Source of the DNA: IDS-8 sp040902105
Lineage (GTDB): Bacteria; Pseudomonadota; Gammaproteobacteria; Steroidobacterales; Woeseiaceae
DNA: 64,000 nt
Reading direction: 5' to 3'
Assembly: GCA_040902105.1 (NCBI GenBank)
Contig: JBBDXW010000071.1
Coordinates: 178,636 to 242,635 of the forward strand
Shown piece by piece: positions 15,788 through 25,108 of the stretch. The notes beneath the pieces were generated by a model. It had not been told where the DNA came from. It saw only the letters and a program-made list of their open reading frames with translations, and did not search any database. The position numbers and the translations under genes are program-made. Position 1 is the first letter of the stretch. Each line of letters starts with the position of its first letter.

Positions 15788-17488
15788 TTGCGGCCCGCAG
15801 GCAGGGGCGAGTTGGAGTCCCTCTACTTCAAGTACCCGAAATTCCGTTTCAGGCGAGCGCCGGAACTGACGGGCGCGTCCGATCGATATCCGGTGGTGGT
15901 GGCCGGTGCCGGCCCTGTCGGCATGACGGCCGCACTTTCGCTCGCCCGCCAGGGCATTCGCTCAGTCGTCCTGGATGAGAAAGACACGCTGAACGACGGT
16001 AGTCGCGCCATCTGTGTCTCCCGCCACAGCTTCGAGACGTTGCAACAGCTCGGTGCGGTCGAACCGTTCGAGCACAAGAGCCTGGGATGGACGAACGGTC
16101 GTTCTTACTACCGGGACAGGATCATCTACCGGCTGGAGATGCCCCACTCCGACCAGGAACGATTCTTTCCGATGTACAACATCCAGCAGCAGTATATCGA
16201 GCGATTTCTGGCCGACAGGATCGGCGAAGTGCCGGACCTGATCGACATCCGTTGGCAGAGCAGAGTGAGCGGCGTCGGGAAATCGGCAGATGAGGTGACG
16301 CTCTGCGTAACGACTCCGGAAGGCGAATATCCACTGCGCGCCCGCTACCTGCTCGCGGCCGACGGCGCCAGGAGTCGCATTCGTGACGCGCTCGGCTTGC
16401 GACTGAAAGGAGAAAACCTGCCCGGGCATTACGTGATCGCCGACATTCAGATGGATCACGACTTCCCCACGGAGCGGCGTTGTTTCTTCGAGTCAGTCGC
16501 CAATCCCGAGTCCACGATCCTCATTCACAGGCAGCCGGACAACATCTGGCGGATCGACTGGCAGTTGGGCGGCCATGAGGATGCCGCGCAGGCGATCGGG
16601 GAAGAGCGGATCCGCGCGCGGGTGCAATCCATCCTGGACATGATCGGACATACCGGTGCCTGGGAACTGGAGTGGTGGAGCATTTACACGGCCAATTCAC
16701 TGTGCCTCGACGCTTATCGGCACGGACCCGTGTTGTTTGCCGGCGATGCCGCGCACATCGTGCCGATTTTCGGCGTCCGCGGCCTGAACAACGGCCTTGA
16801 CGACGCGGTAAATGCCGCCTGGAAGCTGGCGTATGTCCTGAACGGTGAAGCCGAGGAAACGCTTCTCGACAGCTACACGCCAGAACGTCGCGGTGCGACG
16901 CTCGATGTCTTCCGCAATGCCGGCCGGAGTTCGCGCTTCATGACGCCGCCGAGCCGCGGCTACAGCCTGATGCGAAAAGCGGCCCTGCAGCTGTCCCTGA
17001 CCCGCGAATTCACCAGGAGATTCGCCGATCCGCGCCAGGTGGCGCCGTATACCTACCGCGGCAGTCCGCTGACGAGTTGCGTGATGCGGGACAGTGAATT
17101 TTGCGGAGGCGTCGAAGCCGGGGATGTTGCGGTCAACCGCAAAATCGCCGAGGGCGACTACCTGCTTGATCACCTCGGCTGCGGATTCACCGGCCTGTAT
17201 TTCACACAGAAGGACCAGCTGCCAGACCGGATCCTCGCGCTCTTCGTCCGCCTGGCGGAAATCGACAGGAAGTTCAAACCGCTCCTGCTCGCGTCGAGGG
17301 GTCTGCAACGACGGACGTTCGAAGTCATCGAGGATCGGCAACGCAATATTTTCACGGCTTATGCAGCCGCCGACGACAGCTTCTATCTTCTTCGGCCCGA
17401 TCGCCATGTTGCGGCACGGTGGGTCTCCGTCGAACCCGACGAAGTGGAGCAGGCTCTCCTCACGGCACTGGGAAGGAACCGACGATGA
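15788..17488 (+). CDS. FAD-dependent aromatic monooxygenase (class A hydroxylase)
   Basis: Predicted 566-residue flavoprotein hydroxylase. The Rossmann FAD motif GAGPVGMTAALSLARQGI is near residue 40, the internal DG-type motif LLAADGARSRIRDALG follows, and the second FAD motif is PVLFAGDAAHIVPIFGVRGLNNGLDDAVNAAWKLA. A C-terminal thioredoxin-like region follows, as in phenol-type and 3-(3-hydroxyphenyl)propionate hydroxylases. It would insert one oxygen ortho to a phenolic hydroxyl using NAD(P)H. The likely start is TTG 15788 with GAGGA upstream; a TTG ten codons later is possible. The stop overlaps the ATG of the DUF2783 gene (ATGA). Confidence 0.87.
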   Translation: MRPAGRGELESLYFKYPKFRFRRAPELTGASDRYPVVVAGAGPVGMTAALSLARQGIRSVVLDEKDTLNDGSRAICVSRHSFETLQQLGAVEPFEHKSLGWTNGRSYYRDRIIYRLEMPHSDQERFFPMYNIQQQYIERFLADRIGEVPDLIDIRWQSRVSGVGKSADEVTLCVTTPEGEYPLRARYLLAADGARSRIRDALGLRLKGENLPGHYVIADIQMDHDFPTERRCFFESVANPESTILIHRQPDNIWRIDWQLGGHEDAAQAIGEERIRARVQSILDMIGHTGAWELEWWSIYTANSLCLDAYRHGPVLFAGDAAHIVPIFGVRGLNNGLDDAVNAAWKLAYVLNGEAEETLLDSYTPERRGATLDVFRNAGRSSRFMTPPSRGYSLMRKAALQLSLTREFTRRFADPRQVAPYTYRGSPLTSCVMRDSEFCGGVEAGDVAVNRKIAEGDYLLDHLGCGFTGLYFTQKDQLPDRILALFVRLAEIDRKFKPLLLASRGLQRRTFEVIEDRQRNIFTAYAAADDSFYLLRPDRHVAARWVSVEPDEVEQALLTALGRNRR

Positions 17489-17676
17489 CCGACAAGCTGG
17501 CGTTCCACGATCTCGAAAAAGTCTATGACAGGGTCGCGGCGGCAATCGATGATGCGGGACCGGCCAACGAATCGCTGTTTCTTTGCAAGCTTTGCCTGCT
17601 CCTCGCGCACCACATCGATGATTTATCCCTCATCGAGGACGCAATCGCAACCGCCGGCTCGGACCTCCATGTCTGA
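17485..17676 (+). CDS. DUF2783 small protein, partner of the FAD monooxygenase
   Basis: Predicted 63-residue protein whose ATG overlaps the monooxygenase stop (ATGA). The central pattern ESLFLCKLCLLLAHHIDDLSLIEDAIATA matches the DUF2783 family (L..LLLL.NHIGD...L..A), small proteins found next to flavin hydroxylases. Their role is undetermined; the fixed pairing suggests a chaperone, stabilising or accessory function. No signal peptide or metal site is present. Confidence 0.75.
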   Translation: MTDKLAFHDLEKVYDRVAAAIDDAGPANESLFLCKLCLLLAHHIDDLSLIEDAIATAGSDLHV

Positions 17677-17699
17677 CAACCGCGTCACCTCGCGTACGG

Positions 17700-18191
17700 C
17701 TACTTCCGGTCGTCGGCAAAAGTGACGCCCTTGATCCGCGAGTCGCGCGCGACGACGAATACACCCGAAAAAGCGAGCACCGGCTCCGAGGAGTCATTGA
17801 AAACGCAAGTCTCCCCGGTAATTTTCCGGCCCTTGCGGCCGGTCAGTTGCGCCCTGGCGGTAACGATGCCCTGGGTGACAGGACGCAAATAGTCGGCTTC
17901 GACATGGACGGTCGCGAAGTGCGTGTAAGGAGGCAGGACGCTCTTGATCGCCATTACCATCGCGGTGTCGGCGAGACTCATCAACGCGCCGCCGTGCATC
18001 AGCGCGGCACCTTGCGCGAACTGCAGCAGAAAAGGCATGGTCAGCGTTGCAGTGCCGTCGGACGCCTGCACCAGTTCCATGTGCAAGAGCAGTTCATAAG
18101 GCGCGGCGCTGAACCAGCTCTCCATACGCAGGCCGTGCGGGCCCGTATCCGCTGCCTTGGCCTGCCGCTCTGCAAGCGGATCGTCGTCCAT
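17700..18191 (-). CDS. PaaI-family hotdog thioesterase
   Basis: Predicted 163-residue hotdog-fold thioesterase. The PaaI signature is clear: AALMHGGALMSLADTAMVMA, with the HGG motif and the Asp/Thr pair used in catalysis. It probably hydrolyses aromatic or fatty acyl-CoA, rescuing CoA in catabolism. The start is ATG 18191; a GTG at 18206 would add five residues. It is the last gene of the long minus-strand unit that begins upstream at the MFS gene, 58 nt or more after the Rieske gene. Confidence 0.82.
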   Translation of the reverse strand: MDDDPLAERQAKAADTGPHGLRMESWFSAAPYELLLHMELVQASDGTATLTMPFLLQFAQGAALMHGGALMSLADTAMVMAIKSVLPPYTHFATVHVEADYLRPVTQGIVTARAQLTGRKGRKITGETCVFNDSSEPVLAFSGVFVVARDSRIKGVTFADDRK

Positions 18192-18264
18192 GCCTGCAGC
18201 GTCCACCGTTGCGTCGGCGATAGCAGCGGTTACGACATCGGTTTCGGCGGCCGGATATCGACGC

Positions 18265-19356
18265 TCATCCGGTTGCGCTTTTGATCGGCGCTGCGGGTTG
18301 CTCGCCGTTTTCCTGCTTCAGGCGCTTCTTCAGCGCCTGACGAAAATGCGTCAACGCAACGTCGGCCTCGAGCGCTCGCATCCTGAAGGAGGGATCTCGA
18401 TCCAGCAGAACCTGCTGCGCTTCGATGATCGCCTTGTCTTCATGAAATCCTTCGATGAGACTGTCGCGCAACGAAATCGCAATGTTCGGATTGTCGATGT
18501 CGTAGTTGTGCAGGTAATTCCAGAAGAAGTGGGTCGTTCTTCGAGTCTCCGGCGTCATGTACTGTGAGTTGCGGTACTGACGCACGCCCGCGAGATTCCC
18601 GTTCTCGGCGCCGGACCCCGCCGGGGCGAACAGGGTTTCCATCAGGAATATGCCGGGTACGATCATCGTCACAACGTTTCGTCGGTCGAGCCGCAGTTCG
18701 TGCTCGGCAGCAGGGATGACCTTTTTATGATACGGAGGCGGGTCGCTGTTCCTGTGCCAGCGTTCCATCCTGAAGCCGTTCTCCTGCCGCTCTATCGTGG
18801 CGGGTTTGGACTTGTAGGCGTATTCCTCTGAGCCGCCAAGGGTATTGGTATGAACGAATGCCAGGTGGGCAAGGTCGCTCAGGTTATCGACGATCAGCAG
18901 CCAGTTCGCCTTGTAGTGCAGGTAAGCAGGCAATCCGCGCCAGTTCGGATCATGCAGGGGCGGGTAGTCGACGATCAGGTCGGGATCCGCCAGTGCCGGA
19001 TCGCCCATCCATATCCACAGGAGATGGCCGCGTTCTTCGATCGGGAAGCTGTGCACTCGCAGCGTTTTCGGGATTCGTTCCTGCCCCGGCACCTCCACGC
19101 ACGCGCCCGATGGGTCGTATTTCATTCCGTGGTACATGCAGCGAAGACAGTCACCCTCTACCCGTCCCATCGACAGCGGCGCGCCCCGATGGCAGCAACG
19201 GTCGTCCAGGGCGACGTATTTGCCGCTCTCGCCCCGAAACAGGACCACCGGTCTCTCGAGGATCGTACGCGCCAGCTTTTTGCCGTCCAGGAGCTCGTGG
19301 TCCCACGCGGCAACGTACCAGCAGTTCTTCAGAAAAATCTGATCATCCTCGTCCAT
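18265..19356 (-). CDS. Rieske non-heme iron oxygenase (vanillate O-demethylase-like)
   Basis: Predicted 363-residue oxygenase. The Rieske [2Fe-2S] ligands are C54/H56 (DDRCCHRGAP) and C73/H76 (RCMYHGMKY). The mononuclear iron site is seen as NLSDLAHLAFVH, with two His and an Asp expected. The length and N-terminal Rieske layout fit the VanA/PobA demethylase and ring-hydroxylase group, which needs a separate reductase; none is adjacent. It could demethylate or hydroxylate the substrate of this gene unit. ATG 19356 is preceded by GGGAGGC. Confidence 0.88.
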   Translation of the reverse strand: MDEDDQIFLKNCWYVAAWDHELLDGKKLARTILERPVVLFRGESGKYVALDDRCCHRGAPLSMGRVEGDCLRCMYHGMKYDPSGACVEVPGQERIPKTLRVHSFPIEERGHLLWIWMGDPALADPDLIVDYPPLHDPNWRGLPAYLHYKANWLLIVDNLSDLAHLAFVHTNTLGGSEEYAYKSKPATIERQENGFRMERWHRNSDPPPYHKKVIPAAEHELRLDRRNVVTMIVPGIFLMETLFAPAGSGAENGNLAGVRQYRNSQYMTPETRRTTHFFWNYLHNYDIDNPNIAISLRDSLIEGFHEDKAIIEAQQVLLDRDPSFRMRALEADVALTHFRQALKKRLKQENGEQPAAPIKSATG

Positions 19357-19417
19357 TCTGCCTCCCGTAACGGCAAGCGTTCGTCTGATTCATTGAGCCA
19401 TAGCCTTGTGAGTGTAA

Positions 19418-20434
19418 TCAAGTGGCAAGGTAGGCCTCCGCAAGCCCACAGCAGGATTCGACCAGCATCGGCGCCAGTTGTCGCGCCGTTTCCGTCTCCG
19501 GGCGGGTATGCACCCAGCCGACATAGGTGAAGCTGCGGGCCAGAAAGAACAGCGGCAGCAGGGTGAGCTGAGCGTCGTCGAGCGAGCGGCGCGAGCGATA
19601 GCCGTCGATCAGCGCCGCCTGTGCCTGGTCGAAATACGGTTCGTCCATGATGAAATACAGCGACGTAACGAGTTCGAACAGGTGCCAACCGTAGCCGGCG
19701 TCATCGAAGTCGATCAGCCGCACGCGTTCACCGTCGACCAGCAGATTTTCCGGTGCGAAATCCGCGTGGATCATGCTGTACGAGGCCGCCGTCTTCGGCA
19801 GGGCCGCGAGTTCGCGGTGGACCCGATTCCGTGCCTCGGCCAGCAGGCGGCGCTGCTCCCCGGTCAGCGAAGGCAATTCCCAGAAGCGGCCCCAGAACGG
19901 CTGTCCGCCGGCGAGGCCTTCCTCGTCCCACGCGTGGCGCACGAAACCGGCCGGCGGTTCCCAGCGGGCGGAGTGATTGTGCAGACGCGCCGCGAGCTCT
20001 CCCAGCGTCCGATAGGTGTCGCGGACGGACTGCGGGTTGCCGCCCACCCCCGTTTCCACGGAGCCGAGCTGATGTCCTTCGATCCACTCGAACAGATCGG
20101 TCTGCACAGGGCCGCCCAAGCCGGCAGCGTGGCTGACCGCGAAAAGTTCACCGGAGCGCGTCGGCACGATGCGCGGCACGTCGATATCCGCCTCGGCCAG
20201 GGCAGCGATCCATTGCAGCTCGGATTGCAGCGCACGGTCGCTGTGATAGCCGGGCCTGTGGACGCGCAACGCATACCGGCGGTCGTGCTCCTTGACCCTG
20301 AATACGGCGTTCTCGCGGTATTTCAGTAACGTCAGTTCGGCGTCGCCGAGATTCCAGTGCTGCAGGGCCCTACGAGCGATGTCTGCCATCCTGCGGGCCT
20401 GGTCTTCCGGCTTTGACTGCATGGAAGCACTCAC
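19418..20434 (-). CDS. APH-type small-molecule kinase (hydroxylysine/choline-kinase-like)
   Basis: Predicted 338-residue phosphotransferase of the aminoglycoside-phosphotransferase fold. The Brenner motif is HADFAPEN (H223, D225, N230) and the metal-binding motif LIDFDD (D242); an N-terminal RYALRVHRPG supplies the nucleotide-site Lys/Arg region. It follows the phospholyase-like aminotransferase by 12 nt, a pairing that parallels eukaryotic hydroxylysine kinase with its phospholyase partner. Phosphorylation of an amino-alcohol hydroxyl is therefore the leading inference; antibiotic resistance is less likely in this context. GTG 20434 is taken as start, ATG 20422 is possible. Confidence 0.8.
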   Translation of the reverse strand: MSASMQSKPEDQARRMADIARRALQHWNLGDAELTLLKYRENAVFRVKEHDRRYALRVHRPGYHSDRALQSELQWIAALAEADIDVPRIVPTRSGELFAVSHAAGLGGPVQTDLFEWIEGHQLGSVETGVGGNPQSVRDTYRTLGELAARLHNHSARWEPPAGFVRHAWDEEGLAGGQPFWGRFWELPSLTGEQRRLLAEARNRVHRELAALPKTAASYSMIHADFAPENLLVDGERVRLIDFDDAGYGWHLFELVTSLYFIMDEPYFDQAQAALIDGYRSRRSLDDAQLTLLPLFFLARSFTYVGWVHTRPETETARQLAPMLVESCCGLAEAYLAT

Positions 20435-20446
20435 TTTATTACCGTC

Positions 20447-21748
20447 TCATAATTCGGCGAGGCACTCGTCGAGCGTCGAGAACAGCAGGTCCGCGTGCTC
20501 GTTCGAAAACGGCATCGGCGGGCGCATCTTGAGAATGTTGTCGTGCATGCCGATCTTGCTGATCAGCACGCCTCGATTGCGCATCGCGTTGACCAGCAGC
20601 CGGGCTTCGGCAGTCGCCGGCTCCAGTGTATTCCGGTCGCGTACGAGTTCCGCGCCGAAAAACAGACCGCGCCCGCGGACGTCGCCGATGAGCCCGTACT
20701 TGTCGTACAAGCTGCGCAGACCGCGCTGCACATACTCGCCGACCTCACGGGCATGTTCCAGCAAGTGTTCGTCTTCAATGACGTCGAGGACGGCGAGGCC
20801 CGCCGCGCAGGACACCGGGTTGCCGCCGAAAGTATTGAAGTACATCTTCGAGCCGCCGAATTCCTTCACGAGGTCCTTGCGGGCGATCACCGCGGAGATC
20901 GGATGCCCGTTGCCCATCGGTTTGCCGAGCGTGACGATATCCGGCACGACGCCGTAGTGCTGGTAACCCCACATGTGATCGCCCATGCGGCCGAAGCCGG
21001 GCTGCACCTCGTCCGCAACGTAAAGACCGCCGGCCGCGCGGACGATGTCGATCGCCTTTCGTACATAGCCGGCGGGCACGTCGGGCAAACCCTCGCTGGA
21101 ATATATGGTGTCGAAAATGATGCCGGCGACGCCCACGCCCTCGGCCTGCAGCGCATCGACCGCGGCCTGTACCGTACGCGCATACGCAGCGCCGGGATCC
21201 CCGCCGCCGGACCCGGCCCTCACCCGATAGGAATCGGGCGCCGGGACGGTCAGTACGTAAGGCCGGCGGTCTTCCTCGGCGGTAAAAAAGGAACTGATGG
21301 TCCAGACTGCCGTCGTGTTGCCGTGATACGCGAAATCGGTGGCGATAAAGCCCATGTTGCCGGTGCAGAGGCGCGCCATTTGCATGGCGACGTCGTTTGC
21401 TTCGCTGCCGGTGCAGGCAAACATGGCCATCGACAGCGGCGGGTCGAACGTTGCGATCAGACGCTCGGCGTACTCGAGGATGTTTTCGTGCAGGTAGCGG
21501 GTGTGGATGTTCAGCGTGGCGGCCTGTCGCGCAATCGCCTCTACGACGCGCGGGTGGCAGTGCCCGACGTGAGGAACGTTGTTATAGACATCGAGGAAGC
21601 GCCGCCCGTCGGCGTCGTAAAGCCATACGCCTTCACCGCGAACGATATGCAGCGGGTTGTCGTAAAACAGCGGCGAGCGTTCGCCGAGCAGCTGATATCG
21701 GCGCTCGAGTAACGATCCTATGCCGCTTGACGATTTTCGCCCGCTCAT
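20447..21748 (-). CDS. Class III aminotransferase-fold PLP enzyme, phospholyase-like
   Basis: Predicted 433-residue fold-type I PLP enzyme. The PLP lysine is K276 in TLGKPMGNGHP, with D246 in VADEVQPGFGRMG. Segments NNVPHVGHCHPRVV and YFNTFGGNPVSCAAGLAVLDVIE closely resemble human ethanolamine-phosphate and 5-phosphohydroxy-lysine phospholyases, which release phosphate and ammonia to give an aldehyde. Ordinary transamination is the alternative. ATG 21748 overlaps the symporter stop (ATGA). With the kinase downstream and aldehyde dehydrogenase upstream, it fits an amino-alcohol to aldehyde to acid route. Confidence 0.88.
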   Translation of the reverse strand: MSGRKSSSGIGSLLERRYQLLGERSPLFYDNPLHIVRGEGVWLYDADGRRFLDVYNNVPHVGHCHPRVVEAIARQAATLNIHTRYLHENILEYAERLIATFDPPLSMAMFACTGSEANDVAMQMARLCTGNMGFIATDFAYHGNTTAVWTISSFFTAEEDRRPYVLTVPAPDSYRVRAGSGGGDPGAAYARTVQAAVDALQAEGVGVAGIIFDTIYSSEGLPDVPAGYVRKAIDIVRAAGGLYVADEVQPGFGRMGDHMWGYQHYGVVPDIVTLGKPMGNGHPISAVIARKDLVKEFGGSKMYFNTFGGNPVSCAAGLAVLDVIEDEHLLEHAREVGEYVQRGLRSLYDKYGLIGDVRGRGLFFGAELVRDRNTLEPATAEARLLVNAMRNRGVLISKIGMHDNILKMRPPMPFSNEHADLLFSTLDECLAEL

Positions 21749-23301
21749 ACCGGTTGCCCGATCTCGCTGCGAACGAGCTGTGCCGGGTAAGCAGCGCGAT
21801 CCATGCGGGCGCGCTCGCTGTGGTCCGTCAGGGATACGCCGATCGTCACTGCAAATGCGACCAGCATGGAGAACAGCGTCGGATAGGCATACGGAAACAC
21901 CGGTTGCTCGTGTCCGAGAACGCCGACCCATATCGTCGGGCTCAGAACCGTCAGAATGACGACTACGACAAGGGCGGTGGCGCCGCCCACGAGCGCTCCG
22001 CGCGTCGTGAGATCGCGCCAGAACAATGCGAGTACGAGCATCGGGAAATTCACGCTTGCGGCGATCGCGAGGACCAGCGCTGAAATGACGCCGATGTTCA
22101 GGTTCCGGAACAGAATGCTGAGGGCAATTGCGATCGCACCGATGACGACGGTCGCGATGCGCGATACGCGCATTTCGTGTTGATCGGACACCTGTCCTTT
22201 ACGAATGACGCGTGTGTAGAGATCGTGAGCGACGCTGGCTGACGCCGAAATCAGGATGCCTGAAACGACGGCGAGAATCGTGGCGAATGCAACGGCCGCG
22301 ATAAAACCGAAGAACGCTTCCCCGCCGACTTGCCGGGCGAGATACACGGCGATCATATTGGCGCCGCCGGCGATGCTGCCGCTTGCGTCGACATATTGCG
22401 TCTCGCCTGCGAGCAGCACGATCGCGGCGAAGCCGATGATCACCGTCAGGCCCATGAAATAGCCGATGAAAACGACCGCATAACCGATCGACTTGCGCGC
22501 CTGGCGCGCGTCCGGAACAGTGAAGAAACGCATCAGTATGTGCGGCAGTCCCGCCGTGCCGCCGATGAAGGCGAGCGCGAGCGACACGACGCTGACGGGG
22601 TCGCTGTAGAGTCCGCCCGGCGCCAGTATGCGCTCGCCGAACGGATGGATTGCCGCCGCGCGAGCGAACATCTCTCCCAGGTCGAAGCCGAACGGAATCA
22701 GCGCCAGGACACCGAGGGCGGAGCCGCCGGACAGCAGGAGCACGGCTTTGATCACCTGCACCCAGGTCGTGGCGAGCATGCCGCCCAGGGCCACATAGAC
22801 GGTCATCAATGTTCCGACGATGAGCACGGCAACGCCGTACGGCAGTTCGAACAGGGCCTGGAACAATCCTCCCGCACCCACCATCTGCGCAATGAGATAG
22901 GGAATGCCGACGATGAGCGTGCCGACGGCGGCCAGTATCCTGAGCCGCTCCGGGTGCAGGCGGAAAGCCACGACGTCGGCAAAGGTATAACGGCCGAGGT
23001 TGCGCAGGCGATCGGCGAATATGAACAGGATCACGGCCCATCCGACGGTCCCGCCGATGGCGAACAGCAGGGCGTCGGCGCCGCCGATGAAAGCGAGTCC
23101 GGTGAGCCCGAGAAAGGTTGCCGCCGACATGAAATCACCGGCCAGCGCCAGTCCGTTTTGCAGGTCGGTGATCCTGCCGCCCGCCGTGTAGAAGTCTCCG
23201 ACGGAGCGCGTTCGCCTGGCCGCCCAGCAGGTGACCAGCAGACTGGCCACGACGAATGCCGCGAACACCCAGACGGCAGTCAAATTTACCGCGGGAGTCA
23301 A
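21745..23301 (-). CDS. Sodium/solute symporter (SSS family, ActP-like)
   Basis: Predicted 518-residue symporter with about 13 hydrophobic spans and SSS-family hallmarks (DFYTAGGRITDLQNGLALAGDFMSAATFLGLTGL; later GTAGLPHILMRFFTVPDARQARKS). The start is TTG 23301, overlapping the stop of the DUF485 gene (TTGA); the longer upstream frame would cover the neighbour. ActP-like carriers take up acetate and other small carboxylates; here the substrate is more likely the compound degraded by the surrounding enzymes. The 3' end overlaps the aminotransferase start. Confidence 0.9.
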   Translation of the reverse strand: MTPAVNLTAVWVFAAFVVASLLVTCWAARRTRSVGDFYTAGGRITDLQNGLALAGDFMSAATFLGLTGLAFIGGADALLFAIGGTVGWAVILFIFADRLRNLGRYTFADVVAFRLHPERLRILAAVGTLIVGIPYLIAQMVGAGGLFQALFELPYGVAVLIVGTLMTVYVALGGMLATTWVQVIKAVLLLSGGSALGVLALIPFGFDLGEMFARAAAIHPFGERILAPGGLYSDPVSVVSLALAFIGGTAGLPHILMRFFTVPDARQARKSIGYAVVFIGYFMGLTVIIGFAAIVLLAGETQYVDASGSIAGGANMIAVYLARQVGGEAFFGFIAAVAFATILAVVSGILISASASVAHDLYTRVIRKGQVSDQHEMRVSRIATVVIGAIAIALSILFRNLNIGVISALVLAIAASVNFPMLVLALFWRDLTTRGALVGGATALVVVVILTVLSPTIWVGVLGHEQPVFPYAYPTLFSMLVAFAVTIGVSLTDHSERARMDRAAYPAQLVRSEIGQPV

Positions 23302-23597
23302 CGGTACTCTCTCGCCAGGCGCTGCTGCAGCGGCGCGATAATGCGATTGACCTGCCACACGTAGAAGATCGAGCAGGCGATACCGAGAAGTATGATGCCG
23401 TAGCCGAGCACGAGACTCCACGTAATCGCGGAACCGGGAAGCGGCCGGGCAAGAACTTCCGCCGCATAGAGTCCGGCGAGGCCATACCCGATATAGACGG
23501 CAACCAGCAGTCCGCTGAGCCCCCAGCGCAGCCGGCTGCGGCGGCGCAGGAGCCGCTGGAAATCCGGGTCATCCAACAGCTCGCCGTGATCTGCCAT
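23298..23597 (-). CDS. DUF485 membrane protein (YjcH-like symporter partner)
   Basis: Predicted 99-residue protein with two membrane spans (about 25-45 and 60-85) and the DUF485 N-terminal pattern of D-D-P-x-F-x-x-L. It overlaps the symporter start, the same arrangement as yjcH-actP. The role is not established; it probably assists the symporter. AGGAG precedes ATG 23597. Confidence 0.88.
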   Translation of the reverse strand: MADHGELLDDPDFQRLLRRRSRLRWGLSGLLVAVYIGYGLAGLYAAEVLARPLPGSAITWSLVLGYGIILLGIACSIFYVWQVNRIIAPLQQRLAREYR

Positions 23598-23646
23598 AAA
23601 AGCTCCTGTTCGTCCGTTTCGACCCGTCCCCGCAATGCACGCGGCG

Positions 23647-25065
23647 TCACGCCGCGGCGTTTATGACCTTGATCGTCGTGTATGCCGCAAGACCTTCTTC
23701 GCCGAACTCCACGCCGAGGCCCGAACACTTGATCCCGCCGAACGGCACGTGCGGCGCGATGTCTGCATGCTTGTTGACGTAGACGGTCCCGGCCTCGAGT
23801 TGTTCCGCGATCCGGCTCGTCTGCTCCTCGTCCATTCCCCACACCGACGCGTCGAGCCCGAATTCGAGAGCATTGGCCCGGCGCACCGCATCGGCCACAT
23901 CGGTGTACCGTATGATCGGAAGGACCGGCCCGAACTGTTCCTCGTCCACCAGGCGCGTTCCGTCCTCGATGTCGGTGACGAAAGTCACCGGGTAGAAATA
24001 GTTGTCGCCGCCGGTTGGTTTGCCGCCCGTCAGCAAGGTGGCCCCCCGGGCTTTCGCGTCTTCCACGAGTTCGATGACGCGTTTGAACTGTCGCTCGTTC
24101 TGCAACGGTCCGAGGAAGCTCGATTCGTCCATGCCGTCGCCCATTGGAATATTCCGGCTGAAGGCCACCAGCGCCTCACACGTGCGGTCGAAAATGCTGT
24201 CGTGTACATAGAGACGCTTGATTGCGCCGCAGGTCTGCCCGGAATTGATCATGGCGCCCCAGAACAGTCCTTCCGCGAATTTGTCCGGGTCCGCGTCCGG
24301 CAGCATGATGGCCGGGTCGTTGCCGCCGAGCTCGAGTGTCAGCGCCTTGAGCGTCGCAGCCGCGCCCGACATGATTTTCTTTCCGGTGGCGATCGAGCCG
24401 GTAAAGACGACCTTGTCGATTTTCGGGTGCTGGCTCAAGACGGCGCCGAGTTCGTCATCGCCCGAGATGACGTTGATCAGCCCCGGAGGCAATACCTGGT
24501 TGACGAGTTCGAACATGCGCAGCGTGCCGAGCGGCGTGAAAGGTGACGGCTTGATGACGACCGTATTGCCCGTGCGGATCGCGGGCACGACGTGCCAGAT
24601 CGCGATCATCAGCGGCCAGTTCCACGGTGTAATGGAACCGACGACGCCGACCGGCTCGCGGTGCATGACGATACGGCTCTTGTCGCTTTCCTCGAGAACC
24701 TTGGCGGGCAGGGTGAGGCCGGCGGTGTAACCGGCCCAGGCGGCGCAGCCGCCCATTTCGAACTCCGAACCGAGCCCCTTGAGCGGTTTTCCCTGCTCTC
24801 TGGTCAGCAGCACTTTCAATTCATCGGCGTTGTCGGTTACGGTTTTCGCGATCGCCCGGCACGCGTCGGCGCGCTCCCGGTCGCTCGAGTGGCGCCAGCT
24901 TTCAAATGCCTCTCGCGCCGCGGAAACGGCTCCTTCCAGGTGCCGGCGCGTACCCACCGGTGCGAGTCCGACCACCTCGTCGGTGTGGGCGGGATTGCGA
25001 ATCTCGCGATAGTTGTCGGCGGGAACAGTCTCGCCGTTGATCGTCATGTCGTATTTTCTGCTCAT
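23647..25065 (-). CDS. Aldehyde dehydrogenase
   Basis: Predicted 472-residue NAD(P)-dependent aldehyde dehydrogenase. The catalytic Glu lies in LELGGNDPAI, the nucleophilic Cys in SGQTCGAIKR, and the coenzyme-binding segment is TPWNWPLM. ATG 25065 begins MSRKYDMTING; the frame upstream of it overlaps the SDR gene and is rejected. It belongs to the minus-strand catabolic unit and could oxidise the aldehyde released by the phospholyase-like enzyme. Confidence 0.92.
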   Translation of the reverse strand: MSRKYDMTINGETVPADNYREIRNPAHTDEVVGLAPVGTRRHLEGAVSAAREAFESWRHSSDRERADACRAIAKTVTDNADELKVLLTREQGKPLKGLGSEFEMGGCAAWAGYTAGLTLPAKVLEESDKSRIVMHREPVGVVGSITPWNWPLMIAIWHVVPAIRTGNTVVIKPSPFTPLGTLRMFELVNQVLPPGLINVISGDDELGAVLSQHPKIDKVVFTGSIATGKKIMSGAAATLKALTLELGGNDPAIMLPDADPDKFAEGLFWGAMINSGQTCGAIKRLYVHDSIFDRTCEALVAFSRNIPMGDGMDESSFLGPLQNERQFKRVIELVEDAKARGATLLTGGKPTGGDNYFYPVTFVTDIEDGTRLVDEEQFGPVLPIIRYTDVADAVRRANALEFGLDASVWGMDEEQTSRIAEQLEAGTVYVNKHADIAPHVPFGGIKCSGLGVEFGEEGLAAYTTIKVINAAA

Positions 25066-25108
25066 TGCCGTCTCTCGAAATGATGGGTCGATTTCAGGTA
25101 AGCGCGTA

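Noticed and set aside
19418..20434. APH-type kinase as an antibiotic-resistance gene
   Set aside because: Operon context with a phospholyase-like enzyme, symporter and aldehyde dehydrogenase indicates catabolism.
22330..23364. Plus-strand frame opposite the SSS symporter
   Set aside because: Translation is very rich in Gln, Asp, Arg and His as expected for the complement of a membrane protein gene.
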